NCBI RefSeq assembly: GCF_030505195.1
Contig: NZ_CP129672.1
Location: forward strand, 3,878,501-3,942,500
Direction of reading: 5' to 3'
Source: Comamonas testosteroni
GTDB lineage: Bacteria > Pseudomonadota > Gammaproteobacteria > Burkholderiales > Burkholderiaceae_C
DNA length: 64,000 nt
Part shown: positions 39,216-47,348 of the stretch, piece after piece
Position numbering within the stretch: the stretch's first letter is position 1
How the letters are laid out: each line of letters opens with the position of its first letter
Made by a program: the position numbers and the translations under genes
Notes under the pieces: generated by a model
The model's database searches: none
What the model was told of the DNA's origin: nothing
What the model saw: only the letters and a program-made list of their open reading frames with translations

Positions 39216-40117
39216 AATTTTCCGTCTTCCAGCTCAGCCGCCGCGGAGGCCGTGCCCTCAACGAAGATCGCATGGGCTACTGCTATACGCGAGAGGCGGC
39301 GTTGTTCGTGCTGGCAGACGGCATGGGCGGGCATCCGGACGGCGAAGTGGCCGCACAGATAGCATTGCAGGTGGTTTCCACGCTTTTTCAGCAAAAGGCC
39401 AAGCCCATGCTGGAAGAGCCTGCCCTGTTTCTGGAAGAGGCGCTGCTGCAGGCCCATCGCCAGATCCTGCGTTATGCCAGCACCAAGGGCATGATGGACA
39501 CGCCGCGCACCACGTTGGTTGCGGCCGTGCTGCAGGACGGCAAGGTGACCTGGATTCACTGCGGCGACTCACGTCTGTACTGGGTGCGCGACGGTCAGCT
39601 CGTGGAGCGAACACGGGATCATTCCTACAGCGAGATGCGCAAGGTCTCCGGTGCGCTGACGCCTGCCAACCGCAATGTGCTGTTCACCTGCCTGGGCTCG
39701 CCTTCCAAGCCCATCTTCGATGTGAGCGAGATAAGGCGGCTTGAAGAGGGCGATCAGCTGATGCTGTGCTCCGATGGCCTCTGGGGGGCGGTGCCGACGC
39801 CGGAAATTCTCCAGATCATGAATGGCAAGGCCGTGGCCCATTTCGTGCCCATGCTGGTCGATACGGCACTCAAGCGAGCCGGAGACGGCAGCGACAATGT
39901 CACCGTGCTGGCACTGGTATGGGAAACACCTAATAATTTTGAACCGTCTTCCATCTCCACACAGGAGATCGAGGATGAGGGCTTCGAGTCCACGATACAG
40001 GTGGGACCGATCGATGAATGCGAGGATGAACTCGACGACGAGGCCATCGAGCGATCGATTGCAGAAATCAACGAGGCCATACGCCGCTCGGCGCAGCGCC
40101 AGAAAGCCAAGAACTGA
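39212..40117 (+). CDS. PP2C-family protein phosphatase
   Basis: This 301-residue PP2C/PPM phosphatase has the metal-binding motifs NEDRMGYC, LADGMGGHPDGEVAA, WIHCGDSRLYWVRDGQL, LCSDGLWG and DGSDNVTVLAL. It should reverse phosphorylation by the kinase encoded just upstream. The C-terminal about 50 residues are very acidic with no known domain. Type VI secretion genes, often found with such pairs, are absent here. Confidence 0.93.
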   Translation: MKFSVFQLSRRGGRALNEDRMGYCYTREAALFVLADGMGGHPDGEVAAQIALQVVSTLFQQKAKPMLEEPALFLEEALLQAHRQILRYASTKGMMDTPRTTLVAAVLQDGKVTWIHCGDSRLYWVRDGQLVERTRDHSYSEMRKVSGALTPANRNVLFTCLGSPSKPIFDVSEIRRLEEGDQLMLCSDGLWGAVPTPEILQIMNGKAVAHFVPMLVDTALKRAGDGSDNVTVLALVWETPNNFEPSSISTQEIEDEGFESTIQVGPIDECEDELDDEAIERSIAEINEAIRRSAQRQKAKN

Positions 40118-40131
40118 ACACGGTTGCACGC

Positions 40132-40200
40132 TGCAATAGGCGCTGGCTTGAAACTACTGAATCAATAGCTGATTGCGCAAGCGCCATAAGCGCTTCCATG
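40132..40200. repeat. Possible dispersed hairpin family member before rdgB
   Basis: The 90-bp gap contains GGCGCT ... TAGCTGATTGCGCAAGCGCC ... AAGCGCTT, with short complementary arms and the TAGCTG/TGCGCAAGCGC core shared with other intergenic repeats in the window. The match is looser than for the other members. Confidence 0.35.
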
Positions 40201-40207
40201 GATTTTT

Positions 40208-40810
40208 ATGATGAAAATTGTGCTGGCATCCAACAACCGCGGAAAGCTCGTCGAGTTGCAGGCCATGTTTGCCCCGCTGGGCGTGGAGCTGATCCGCCAG
40301 GGCGATCTGTTCGAGGGAGAAGCTCCCGAGCCTTATGGCACCTTTGTAGAGAATGCTCTGTCCAAGGCGCGCTTTGCGGCCGAGAAGAGCGGCTTGCCTG
40401 CCATTGCCGATGATGCCGGCATGTGTGTGGATCATTTCGGCGGTCTGCCCGGTGTGGACACGGCCTACTATTGCACCCAGTTCGGCTACGAAAAAAGCGA
40501 CGACAACAATGTGCGCGCGCTGCTCGAGCAGATGCAGGGCGTGGCCAACCGCCGTGCCGCCATGGTCAGCACCCTGGTGGGCGTGCGTTCGCCCAAGGAC
40601 CCCGAGCCGCTGATTGCCGTAGGTCGCGTGCAGGCGCTGCTCACGACCGAGCGCCGTGGCAGCAATGGCTTCGGCTTCGACCCGGTACTGCTGATCCCCG
40701 AGCTGGGCCTGACCTTTGCCGAGATGGAGCCCGAGCTCAAGCATGCACATAGCCATCGTGGACTTTCTTCTCGGAAGATGATCGCGATGGTGAAAGAGAG
40801 ATGGCTGTAA
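40208..40810 (+). CDS. rdgB: Non-canonical purine NTP pyrophosphatase
   Basis: RdgB (HAM1 family) hydrolyses ITP, dITP and XTP to keep deaminated purines out of nucleic acids. The 200-residue protein shows the substrate-binding start KIVLASNNRGKLVEL, AIADDAGMCVDHFGG, RRGSNGFGFDPVLLIPELG with the conserved FGFDP, and HSHRGLSSRKM. Met codons at 40208 and 40211 are both possible starts. Confidence 0.95.
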   Translation: MMKIVLASNNRGKLVELQAMFAPLGVELIRQGDLFEGEAPEPYGTFVENALSKARFAAEKSGLPAIADDAGMCVDHFGGLPGVDTAYYCTQFGYEKSDDNNVRALLEQMQGVANRRAAMVSTLVGVRSPKDPEPLIAVGRVQALLTTERRGSNGFGFDPVLLIPELGLTFAEMEPELKHAHSHRGLSSRKMIAMVKERWL

Positions 40811-40865
40811 CCCCCTGAGGCGCTTTGCCTAGGCCCTTGCTAGGCATCTCTTAGCAGGGGCTGTG
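40811..40865. repeat. GC-rich dispersed intergenic repeat, partial copy 3
   Basis: CCCCCTGAGGCGCTTTGCCT directly after rdgB matches the start of the repeats at 1392 and 16403 (minus strand). It then continues into a different hairpin, CCTAGGCCC-TTGC-TAGG. It appears to be a truncated or diverged member. Confidence 0.45.
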
Positions 40866-40921
40866 CTAGTTTTAGCAGCATCGGTTTTTTGCTGAGCCAG
40901 AGAAAAGTAAGTCCCCCCTCC

Positions 40922-42151
40922 ATGATCCCCATTCAGCCTCAAACAGAGACTGCCGAAGCGGCGGTGCAGCGCGATATTCAGCACTACATGCGCCCCGGCA
41001 CGCTGCAGCTGGGCAGCTTGCCGCCGCTGTCGCTGTATGTGCACCTGCCCTGGTGCCTGAAGAAATGCCCGTATTGCGACTTCAACTCGCATGCCTGGGC
41101 CAAGGGGGATGCGCTGCCCGAGGATCGCTACATCGATGCTTTGATGGCCGATCTGGAGTCTGCGCTGCCGCTGATCTGGGGGCGCACGGTGCACAGCGTC
41201 TTCATGGGCGGCGGAACGCCCAGCCTGTTTTCGCCCGAATCCATAGACAAGCTGATTGCCGGTCTGCGCGCGCGTCTGCGCATGGAGCCCGATTGCGAAA
41301 TCACCATGGAAGCCAACCCCGGCACCTTCGAGAAGGACCGTTTCAAGGCCTTCCGTGCGGCCGGCGTGAACCGCCTGTCAATCGGGGTGCAGAGCTTTGA
41401 TGACCGCTATCTGCAGGCTGTGGGCCGTGTGCATGATGCGGCGCAGGCCCGGGCGGCAGTGCGCGAGGCGGCGGACAATTTCGAGACCTTCAATATCGAT
41501 CTCATGTATGCGCTGCCCGGCCAGAGCCTGGTCGATCTGCAGCGCGATGTAGACACGGCACTGTCGTTTGCACCGCCGCATCTGTCGATTTATCACCTCA
41601 CCATCGAGCCCAACACCTATTTCGCCAAATACCCGCCTGTGGTGCCGGAAGACGATACGGCCTATGAGATGCTGGACCTGATCACGGCCAGTACCCGGAG
41701 AGTCGGCATGCAGCGCTATGAAGTCTCGGCCTATGCCAAGGACGGCCATCAGTGCTTTCACAACAGCAACTACTGGCAGTTCGGGGACTATCTGGGCATT
41801 GGCGCCGGTGCGCACAGCAAGCTGAGCTTTGCGCACCGCATCGTGCGCCAGGTGCGTTTTCGCGATCCGGCCCGCTATATGGACATGGCGCTGGCCGGCA
41901 CGCCGCTGGCACAGGACAACGAGGTCAAGCGTGCCGAGCTGCCGTTCGAATACATGCTCAACGCGCTGCGCCTGCGCGGCGGCTTTGCCTTGCAGGAGTT
42001 CATGGAGCGCACGGGCCTGCCCATGTCGGCCATCGCCAAGGGGCTCGATCAGGCGCAGGCCAAGGGCCTGATCAGCCGCGATCTGGGCCGCGTGGTGCCC
42101 ACCGAGCGCGGCTTCGACTTTCTCAGCGACCTGCAGGAAATGTTCCTGTAG
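40922..42151 (+). CDS. hemW: Heme chaperone HemW-like radical SAM protein
   Basis: This 409-residue radical SAM protein has the cluster motif CLKKCPYCDFNSH with the extra Cys typical of HemW/HemN. The family segments MGGGTPSLFSPESI, EANPGTFEKDRF, GVNRLSIGVQSFDD and GAGAHSKLS are present, and a C-terminal winged-helix HemN domain follows. HemW binds heme and is not a coproporphyrinogen oxidase. Its position next to rdgB is conserved in many proteobacteria. The ATG at 40922 is chosen; the frame is open to 40889. Confidence 0.93.
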   Translation: MIPIQPQTETAEAAVQRDIQHYMRPGTLQLGSLPPLSLYVHLPWCLKKCPYCDFNSHAWAKGDALPEDRYIDALMADLESALPLIWGRTVHSVFMGGGTPSLFSPESIDKLIAGLRARLRMEPDCEITMEANPGTFEKDRFKAFRAAGVNRLSIGVQSFDDRYLQAVGRVHDAAQARAAVREAADNFETFNIDLMYALPGQSLVDLQRDVDTALSFAPPHLSIYHLTIEPNTYFAKYPPVVPEDDTAYEMLDLITASTRRVGMQRYEVSAYAKDGHQCFHNSNYWQFGDYLGIGAGAHSKLSFAHRIVRQVRFRDPARYMDMALAGTPLAQDNEVKRAELPFEYMLNALRLRGGFALQEFMERTGLPMSAIAKGLDQAQAKGLISRDLGRVVPTERGFDFLSDLQEMFL

Positions 42152-42165
42152 GTCCTGGTGGATGC

Positions 42166-42513
42166 TCAGCCGCAGCGCAGCGCCGTGATCTTGCCTGCGT
42201 CATTGGTGATGACGTTCAGGCGCTCCTGGTTGTATTCCATGGTTGTGGGCTGACCCTCGCGCAGCACGCGCAGCAGATACGAGCCGGATTTCTGGCGGAT
42301 GGTCTCCAGCGTCGACGCCACCGTGTTGTGGCCGATATAGATCTGTACTGGCTCAGCGTGGCATACCTGCAGCTGACGCGCAGCCGGGGCGGCTGTGCCG
42401 CCTGCGACCATGCCGTTGCTGGCGCAGCCAGCCATCAGCACTGCCATGCTGGCAGCAGCCATGCCCAGCAAAGGGCGGGTGGAAATAGGCCAAGTGGGTG
42501 TTCGATGCTTCAT
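42166..42513 (-). CDS. Lipoprotein with I78-type peptidase inhibitor domain
   Basis: This 115-residue protein has a signal sequence with lipobox VLMAGC. Its C-terminal domain resembles the I78 (potato inhibitor I-like) family: QIYIGHNTVASTLETI, SGSYLLRVLREGQPTT, QERLNVITNDAGKITALRCG, where the final RCG is characteristic. It may protect the cell envelope against serine proteases. The frame extends upstream to 42591, but the start at 42513 places the lipobox correctly. It is convergent with hemW. Confidence 0.7.
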   Translation of the reverse strand: MKHRTPTWPISTRPLLGMAAASMAVLMAGCASNGMVAGGTAAPAARQLQVCHAEPVQIYIGHNTVASTLETIRQKSGSYLLRVLREGQPTTMEYNQERLNVITNDAGKITALRCG

Positions 42514-42670
42514 GCCCCACACCATAGCGCCACCCAGGTGCCCGCGCATGCCAGACCAGGCCTTGATGTGCAAGCGGGTGCAACAAGGCAATGCGCAAAT
42601 TTGATGGCTTCATGCGCAAGGCCATCAGGGCAATGCTTGCATCTGGACTCTCGGTGTTTAGCGCCCGAGT

Positions 42671-43975
42671 CTATGGGCTGTGGGCGCCTTCTGCACTTTG
42701 AAAGATGCCGGCATCGATATTCGCAGCCTGCAGCTTGCGCGCAGCCTTTTCAGCGCGCTTTCGGCTCTCGAAGGGGCCGCTGCGTACTCGGGTGACCTCC
42801 CCTTTGTTGCTGGCCATCTTCTGCGTCAGCGCGGGCAGTCTGGACTTTTGCAGCTGCGCCAGTACCTTGTCTGCATTGCCGGCCTCGGAATAGACGCCCA
42901 GATTCAGATAGAACTTGCCGGGAACCAGATCCGAGCCGGCATGGGGTGTCGAGGGGGCATCTTTGACGGGCTGCTCCTTGGTATCTGTCGCCGGCCTGGC
43001 TGTCTGGTTTTCGCTCGGCTCGGCCTTGACCGCCGTCTTGCTCGGCACTGAGGCAACGGCATCGGGCGCTGCTGGCTCTGCGCTTGTGTCTGTCTCGGTG
43101 GCAGCCGTAGGCGTTGGCTCTGCCAAGCGGCTTTCTGGCTGGACGGCAGCGGAGGCTGCTTCGGGGGCGGGCTTTGCCGGGTCCGGGCTGGCAGCCGGAC
43201 GATTGGCTGCAGCGGTGGCTGCGGCGGTGGCTGCAGGCTGCACGCTCTTGGGGGGGGCAGGGTTGTCGGCGGGCAGCAAGGCCAGGCCCGCGCCTGCGGC
43301 CGCTGCCACAGGCAGGGCCAGCACCAGCATGGCTGCGGTTCTGTTGCGAGCAGAGCCGACCTGCGCCTGCAAGGCGGCATGGGCGGCGGCCATATTGGGC
43401 GCGTCCGTAATCGCCTGCAGCGTCTGGGCCTTGATCTTGCGCCAGTACCAGCCATTGCCCAGCAGGCCGGGCACGGCCACGGCGAGCAGCCACAGGGCAA
43501 CGCCCAGGCCTAGAGCCATGGCCTCGGGCAGAGCCGGGCGCAGGCCAAACCACCAGATCAGCGCGGTTGCCGTGACGGCTGCCAGGTATTTCGCAGCCTC
43601 GCGCCATAGACCGTGCAGGCTGCACCAGGCCAGGGTCAGCAAGGCGGCCGCCATATTCCAGCTGGGCAGGCTGCGGTCCAGGGCATCGAAGCGCTTGAAC
43701 TGGGCCAGGTAAAAGTCGCGTGAACGTGGGCTCAGACGGCTGGCATAGAGTTGGGGCAGCAGGCCGCTGTCTTCCTCTTCGGGCGCAGCGGTCTGCTCGT
43801 CCTCGTGTTGCAGACTGTGCTGCATGGAATAGGCCGCGGCTGCAAAGGCTCCTGCAATGGAGGCAGGCAAGGGGCTGGCATCCGAGCGCGTAGGCTGGTC
43901 CAGCACGGGCTCCTGGCGCTGGTTTCGGCCAGCAGGGGCGAGCGCAGGGGTGGGGGTGTCCGAAGCAGAAGGCAT
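42671..43975 (-). CDS. SPOR-domain membrane protein
   Basis: This 434-residue protein has three parts. The N-terminal part has RDFYLAQFKRFD followed by two to four hydrophobic segments (about residues 110-240), resembling DUF2628-type membrane domains. A long Ala/Pro/Thr-rich linker spans about 245-350. The C-terminal SPOR domain (GKFYLNLGVYSEAGNADKVLAQL, RVRSGPFESRKRAEKAARKL) binds denuded septal peptidoglycan. A role at the division site is likely. It appears to be a single-gene unit. Confidence 0.82.
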   Translation of the reverse strand: MPSASDTPTPALAPAGRNQRQEPVLDQPTRSDASPLPASIAGAFAAAAYSMQHSLQHEDEQTAAPEEEDSGLLPQLYASRLSPRSRDFYLAQFKRFDALDRSLPSWNMAAALLTLAWCSLHGLWREAAKYLAAVTATALIWWFGLRPALPEAMALGLGVALWLLAVAVPGLLGNGWYWRKIKAQTLQAITDAPNMAAAHAALQAQVGSARNRTAAMLVLALPVAAAAGAGLALLPADNPAPPKSVQPAATAAATAAANRPAASPDPAKPAPEAASAAVQPESRLAEPTPTAATETDTSAEPAAPDAVASVPSKTAVKAEPSENQTARPATDTKEQPVKDAPSTPHAGSDLVPGKFYLNLGVYSEAGNADKVLAQLQKSRLPALTQKMASNKGEVTRVRSGPFESRKRAEKAARKLQAANIDAGIFQSAEGAHSP

Positions 43976-44030
43976 GGCTGCAATTGTGTCATGGCGTTAC
44001 GAGCAGGCCCAAGGCAGATTCCCAACAAAA

Positions 44031-44049
44031 AACCGGCGCCAGGCCGGTT
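44031..44049 (-). terminator. Terminator of fahA
   Basis: The stem AACCGGC/GCCGGTT with a 5-nt loop and a T-run on the minus strand, 25 bp after the fahA stop. Confidence 0.75.
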
Positions 44050-44073
44050 CTTTGGGAGATGGCCGAGGCGCGC

Positions 44074-45387
44074 TCAGGCCTGGTGTGCAGGCAGCACGGT
44101 GGCGCGGCATTCGCCAAAGCCGATGCGCGCGGCTCCAGGCTTTTCGCACCAGCCGGTAAAGACCACGGCGTCGCCGTCGAGCAAGAAGGTGCGGGTTTCG
44201 CCGTTGCTCAGGCTCAAGGGCTTTTTGCCGCCTTCGGTGATTTCCAGCAGGGCACCGGCTTCGGCCATGGTGGGGCCGGACAGTGTGCCCGTGCCCAGCA
44301 GGTCGCCGGGTTGCAGATCACAGCCGTTGACGGTGTGGTGGGCAATCAGCTGGGCCATGGTCCAGTAGGCGTGGCGGTAGCTGGTGCGGGTGATCTGCTC
44401 GGCAGCCTTGCCTTCGGCGCGCATCTTCTCGGTCTGGATGGCGACCGTGAGCTGTACATCGAGCGCACCGCGCTGCGAGTTGGCTTCGCAGCTGAGGTAG
44501 GGCAGGGGCTGTGGGTCCTCGGACGGGCGGACAAAGGCCGTGCGATAGGGCTCCAGTGCTTCCAGCGTCACAATCCAGGGCGAGATGCTGGTGGCGAAGT
44601 TCTTGGACAGGAAGGGGCCCAGCGGCTGGTATTCCCAGGCCTGAATGTCGCGTGCCGACCAGTCGTTGAGCAGGCACAGGCCGAAGATGTGGTGTTCGGC
44701 GTCCTCGATGCCGATGGCCTCGCCCCAGGCATTGGCCGAGCCTGCGTAAATGCCCATCTCCAGCTCATAGTCGAGGCGGTTGCAGGGCTTGAGCACGGGG
44801 TCGGCATCGGGGGCCTTGAGCTGGCCGTTGGGGCGCTTGAAGTCCACGCCGGAGATGCGGATGCTGGAGGCACGGCCGTGGTAGCCGATGGGCACCCACT
44901 TGTAGTTTTCCATCAACGGGTTGGTGGGGCGAAACAGCTTGCCCACATTGGTGGCGTGATGCACGGAGGTGTAGAAGTCCGTGTAGTCGCCCACCTGTGC
45001 GGGTACGCCGTACTCCACATCGGCCTGGGCCACGAGGCAGGCCTTGAGCGCGGCTTCTTCGGCAGCGCCGGCACGCAGGGCGCGCGACAGCGCCAGGCGC
45101 AGGGCCGACCATGATGCCGGGCCCATGGCCATCAAGCTGTTGAGCTGACCCTGCGCCGCTGCTTCGACCTGGGCCTGCACATCGCTGCTCAGTGCCTGGG
45201 CATCGCGAACGGCCGCCATATCCAGCACCTGGTCGCCAATCGCCACGCCGCCGCGAAAAGCCTCGCTGCTGCTCTTGCGACGAAACACTGCAAACGGCAG
45301 GTTCTGGATGGGGAAGTCGCTGCTGCCTGTGTTGGCGCTGGTGACCCAGCTTTGCAGGCCGGCGTCGTGGGTTTCGTTCAATGTCAT
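44074..45387 (-). CDS. fahA: Fumarylacetoacetase
   Basis: FahA hydrolyses fumarylacetoacetate to fumarate and acetoacetate, the last step of tyrosine/homogentisate degradation. The 437-residue protein has an N-terminal SH3-like region. The catalytic domain shows DYTDFYTSVHHATNVG (catalytic His), YELEMGIYAGSANAWGEAI, LLNDWSARDIQAWEY, GDLLGTGTLSGP and a C-terminal FTGWCEK. A strong AAGGAG ribosome binding site is present. hmgA and maiA are not in the window; instead a hydroxybutyrate dehydrogenase lies upstream, which can consume the acetoacetate produced. Confidence 0.95.
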   Translation of the reverse strand: MTLNETHDAGLQSWVTSANTGSSDFPIQNLPFAVFRRKSSSEAFRGGVAIGDQVLDMAAVRDAQALSSDVQAQVEAAAQGQLNSLMAMGPASWSALRLALSRALRAGAAEEAALKACLVAQADVEYGVPAQVGDYTDFYTSVHHATNVGKLFRPTNPLMENYKWVPIGYHGRASSIRISGVDFKRPNGQLKAPDADPVLKPCNRLDYELEMGIYAGSANAWGEAIGIEDAEHHIFGLCLLNDWSARDIQAWEYQPLGPFLSKNFATSISPWIVTLEALEPYRTAFVRPSEDPQPLPYLSCEANSQRGALDVQLTVAIQTEKMRAEGKAAEQITRTSYRHAYWTMAQLIAHHTVNGCDLQPGDLLGTGTLSGPTMAEAGALLEITEGGKKPLSLSNGETRTFLLDGDAVVFTGWCEKPGAARIGFGECRATVLPAHQA

Positions 45388-45456
45388 GTTCGTCTCCTTA
45401 AACGATTTGAATAAAAACAGGCTGCAGCGCTGATCTGCTGTGCGCTGTCAGCCATT

Positions 45457-45510
45457 GATCTATGAGCGATCGATGACCGAGCTATGACCGATCTATGACC
45501 GATCTATGGG
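45457..45510. repeat. Tandem 11-bp repeat between hbdH and fahA
   Basis: Five units of about 11 bp follow one another: GATCTATGAGC, GATCGATGACC, GAGCTATGACC, GATCTATGACC and a partial GATCTATGGG. The period is close to one helical turn. It lies in the 141-bp gap upstream of fahA, so it could be a protein-binding array or a slippage-prone repeat. Confidence 0.8.
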
Positions 45511-45528
45511 ATCTGGCTTGTCGACCTT

Positions 45529-46350
45529 TCATGCCGCAGTGAAGCCTCCATCCATATTCCACTGTGCACCACGCACCTGGGCGGCGTTGTCGCTGGCCAC
45601 AAAGCTGACCAGCGCCGCAACCTGTTCCACCGTTACAAAAGCCTGCGAGGGTTGCTTGGCTCCCAGCAACTTGGTGCGGGCTGCGGGCTCGTCCAGGTTT
45701 TCGCGCAGCGCCAGGGCCTGGATCTGGGCCTGTACCAGCGGCGTGAGCACCCAGCCGGGGCAGATGGCGTTGCAGGTCACGGGCGTGGTGGCCAGCTCCA
45801 GTGCCACGGATTTGCTCAGGCCCAGCAGGCCGTGCTTGCTGGCCACATAGGCGGGCTTGTGGGCCACGCCGACCAGGCCGCTGACGGATGCCATATTGAT
45901 GATGCGCCCCCAGCCGCGCTCCAGCATGGCCGGCGTGCAGGCCTGTATGGTGTGAAACGGTGCGCTCAGGTTGACGGCCAGCATGGTGTTCCACTGGGCC
46001 GCAGGGAAGCTGAGCACCGATTCCACATGCTGCATGCCTGCGTTGTTGACCAGAATGTCCACTTCCCCCAGATCGGCGGCAATACGCCGTGCCAGGGGGG
46101 CAATGGCTTCGCCGTCAGCCAGGTCGAGCGCGTAATAGCGGGCTGCCACACCCAGTGCCTGCAGCTCGGCCAGCTGGGCATCGGTGCGAGCGCTGGGGGC
46201 GGCGCTGCCATGCAGGGCAATGGCGGCACCTTCGCCAGCCAGTTGCCTGGCAACGGCCCAGCCTATGCCGCTGGTGGAGCCGGTGATCCAGGCGACGCGG
46301 CCGCTATGGGGCTTGGAGAGCTGCTGGACTTGGGGCAGGACGGTGGTCAT
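45529..46350 (-). CDS. hbdH: 3-hydroxybutyrate dehydrogenase (SDR family)
   Basis: This is a 273-residue short-chain dehydrogenase. The NAD motif is TGSTSGIGWAVA, the structural motif is NNAGMQHV, the catalytic Ser is in ASVSGLVG, and the YxxxK motif is YVASK. The segments PGWVLTPLVQAQI and SQAFVTVEQVAALVSFV are typical of D-3-hydroxybutyrate dehydrogenase. It interconverts acetoacetate and 3-hydroxybutyrate, which fits the acetoacetate-forming fahA downstream. The gene overlaps the regulator gene by 4 bp. Confidence 0.88.
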   Translation of the reverse strand: MTTVLPQVQQLSKPHSGRVAWITGSTSGIGWAVARQLAGEGAAIALHGSAAPSARTDAQLAELQALGVAARYYALDLADGEAIAPLARRIAADLGEVDILVNNAGMQHVESVLSFPAAQWNTMLAVNLSAPFHTIQACTPAMLERGWGRIINMASVSGLVGVAHKPAYVASKHGLLGLSKSVALELATTPVTCNAICPGWVLTPLVQAQIQALALRENLDEPAARTKLLGAKQPSQAFVTVEQVAALVSFVASDNAAQVRGAQWNMDGGFTAA

Positions 46351-47087
46351 TTGAGCAGGTCCATTTCGATATGCACGTATTCGCTGATGAAGCGTACCTT
46401 GGCCCAGTAGACGATCAAGCCCTGTGGATTGCAGGCCCAGCGCAGCGCCTGCATCAACGGCGTGCCCAGCGGCACGCCCAGCTGCTCGGCAATCAGCTCG
46501 TCGGCCGGGGCTACGCTCAGGTACTGGCGGGCCGTGGCGATCTGCGCTGGATCATTTCCCAGCGCCTGAGCCAGCGTGGTGCGCTCCAGCTGTTGCTGCA
46601 GCCTGGGGTAGAGGTTCTGTTCCAGGTACAGCTCGGAGAGGCAAAAGCGTGCATCGCCGTGCTTGTGCACGCGCAAAAAATAGGTATAGGCCGGGGCCAG
46701 TTCGCCAGGGGAGGGGAAGCCGGCAGTAATGGGCGGCACGCAGTCATTCGCTTGCTGCAGCGTGGTCTGCTGAATCTGCTCGCCAAAGGCCACCAGCTCC
46801 TGCCATGTCGTGGGCAGCAAAAAGGATGGGGGCTTGTAGGGCTGGCCCACGACCTTGGTGCCGCCGCGCTTGCGGGTCTCCAGCAGGCCTTCGTCGACCA
46901 GCGCATGTACAGCCATGCGCACCGTGGTGCGCGAGACGCCGTGCAGTGCCTCGAGCTCATCGACAGTGGGAATGCTTTGTCCGACCGGCCACTCGCCCGT
47001 CGCTATCTTGTTGCGAAACAGCCGGGCCAGCTGCAGGTGCAGCTTGTCGCGAGATTGGGAGGCGGTGGACGTAGCAGTCATAGGCAC
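46347..47087 (-). CDS. GntR family regulator (HutC/UTRA type)
   Basis: This 246-residue regulator has an N-terminal GntR winged helix (KIATGEWPVGQSIPTVDELEALHGVSRTTVRMAVHALVDEGLLETRKRGGT) and a C-terminal UTRA ligand domain (SELYLEQNLYPRL, GVPLGTPLMQALRWACNPQG). It leads the operon with hbdH and fahA and probably represses it, responding to a catabolic intermediate. A perfect inverted repeat lies just upstream. A Met at 47081 is an alternative start. Confidence 0.88.
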   Translation of the reverse strand: MPMTATSTASQSRDKLHLQLARLFRNKIATGEWPVGQSIPTVDELEALHGVSRTTVRMAVHALVDEGLLETRKRGGTKVVGQPYKPPSFLLPTTWQELVAFGEQIQQTTLQQANDCVPPITAGFPSPGELAPAYTYFLRVHKHGDARFCLSELYLEQNLYPRLQQQLERTTLAQALGNDPAQIATARQYLSVAPADELIAEQLGVPLGTPLMQALRWACNPQGLIVYWAKVRFISEYVHIEMDLLK

Positions 47088-47109
47088 AGTTTTGCGGGGC
47101 AGTGTAGCA

Positions 47110-47137
47110 AATAAAGTATCTAAAAAAGTACTTTATT
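47110..47137. promoter_or_regulatory. Candidate autoregulatory operator of the GntR regulator
   Basis: AATAAAGTA and its exact complement TACTTTATT are separated by 10 bp, centred about 36 bp before the regulator start. The position overlaps the expected promoter, as for autorepression. Confidence 0.55.
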
Positions 47138-47348
47138 AAGCCAAGCAAGCAGCCACTCAAGATGGCGCAACAAGGCCGCAGCAGGCAGTGCCAGCCAGCC
47201 CCAGGAAGCGCAAGAGTTCACAAATGTCACCATTCGGGCAGTGCAAATGACTTTTAAACTCCTCGCTTTTGATAGCGGATAGTGCAGGCAGCCATTGGTT
47301 GCCATGTGCTTTGACAAGGGCAATCCTTGCCTGGGAGTTGGTAGTTTC

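Noticed and set aside
45457..45510. CRISPR array
   Set aside because: The repeats are 11 bp and directly adjacent with no spacers; no cas genes are present anywhere in the window.
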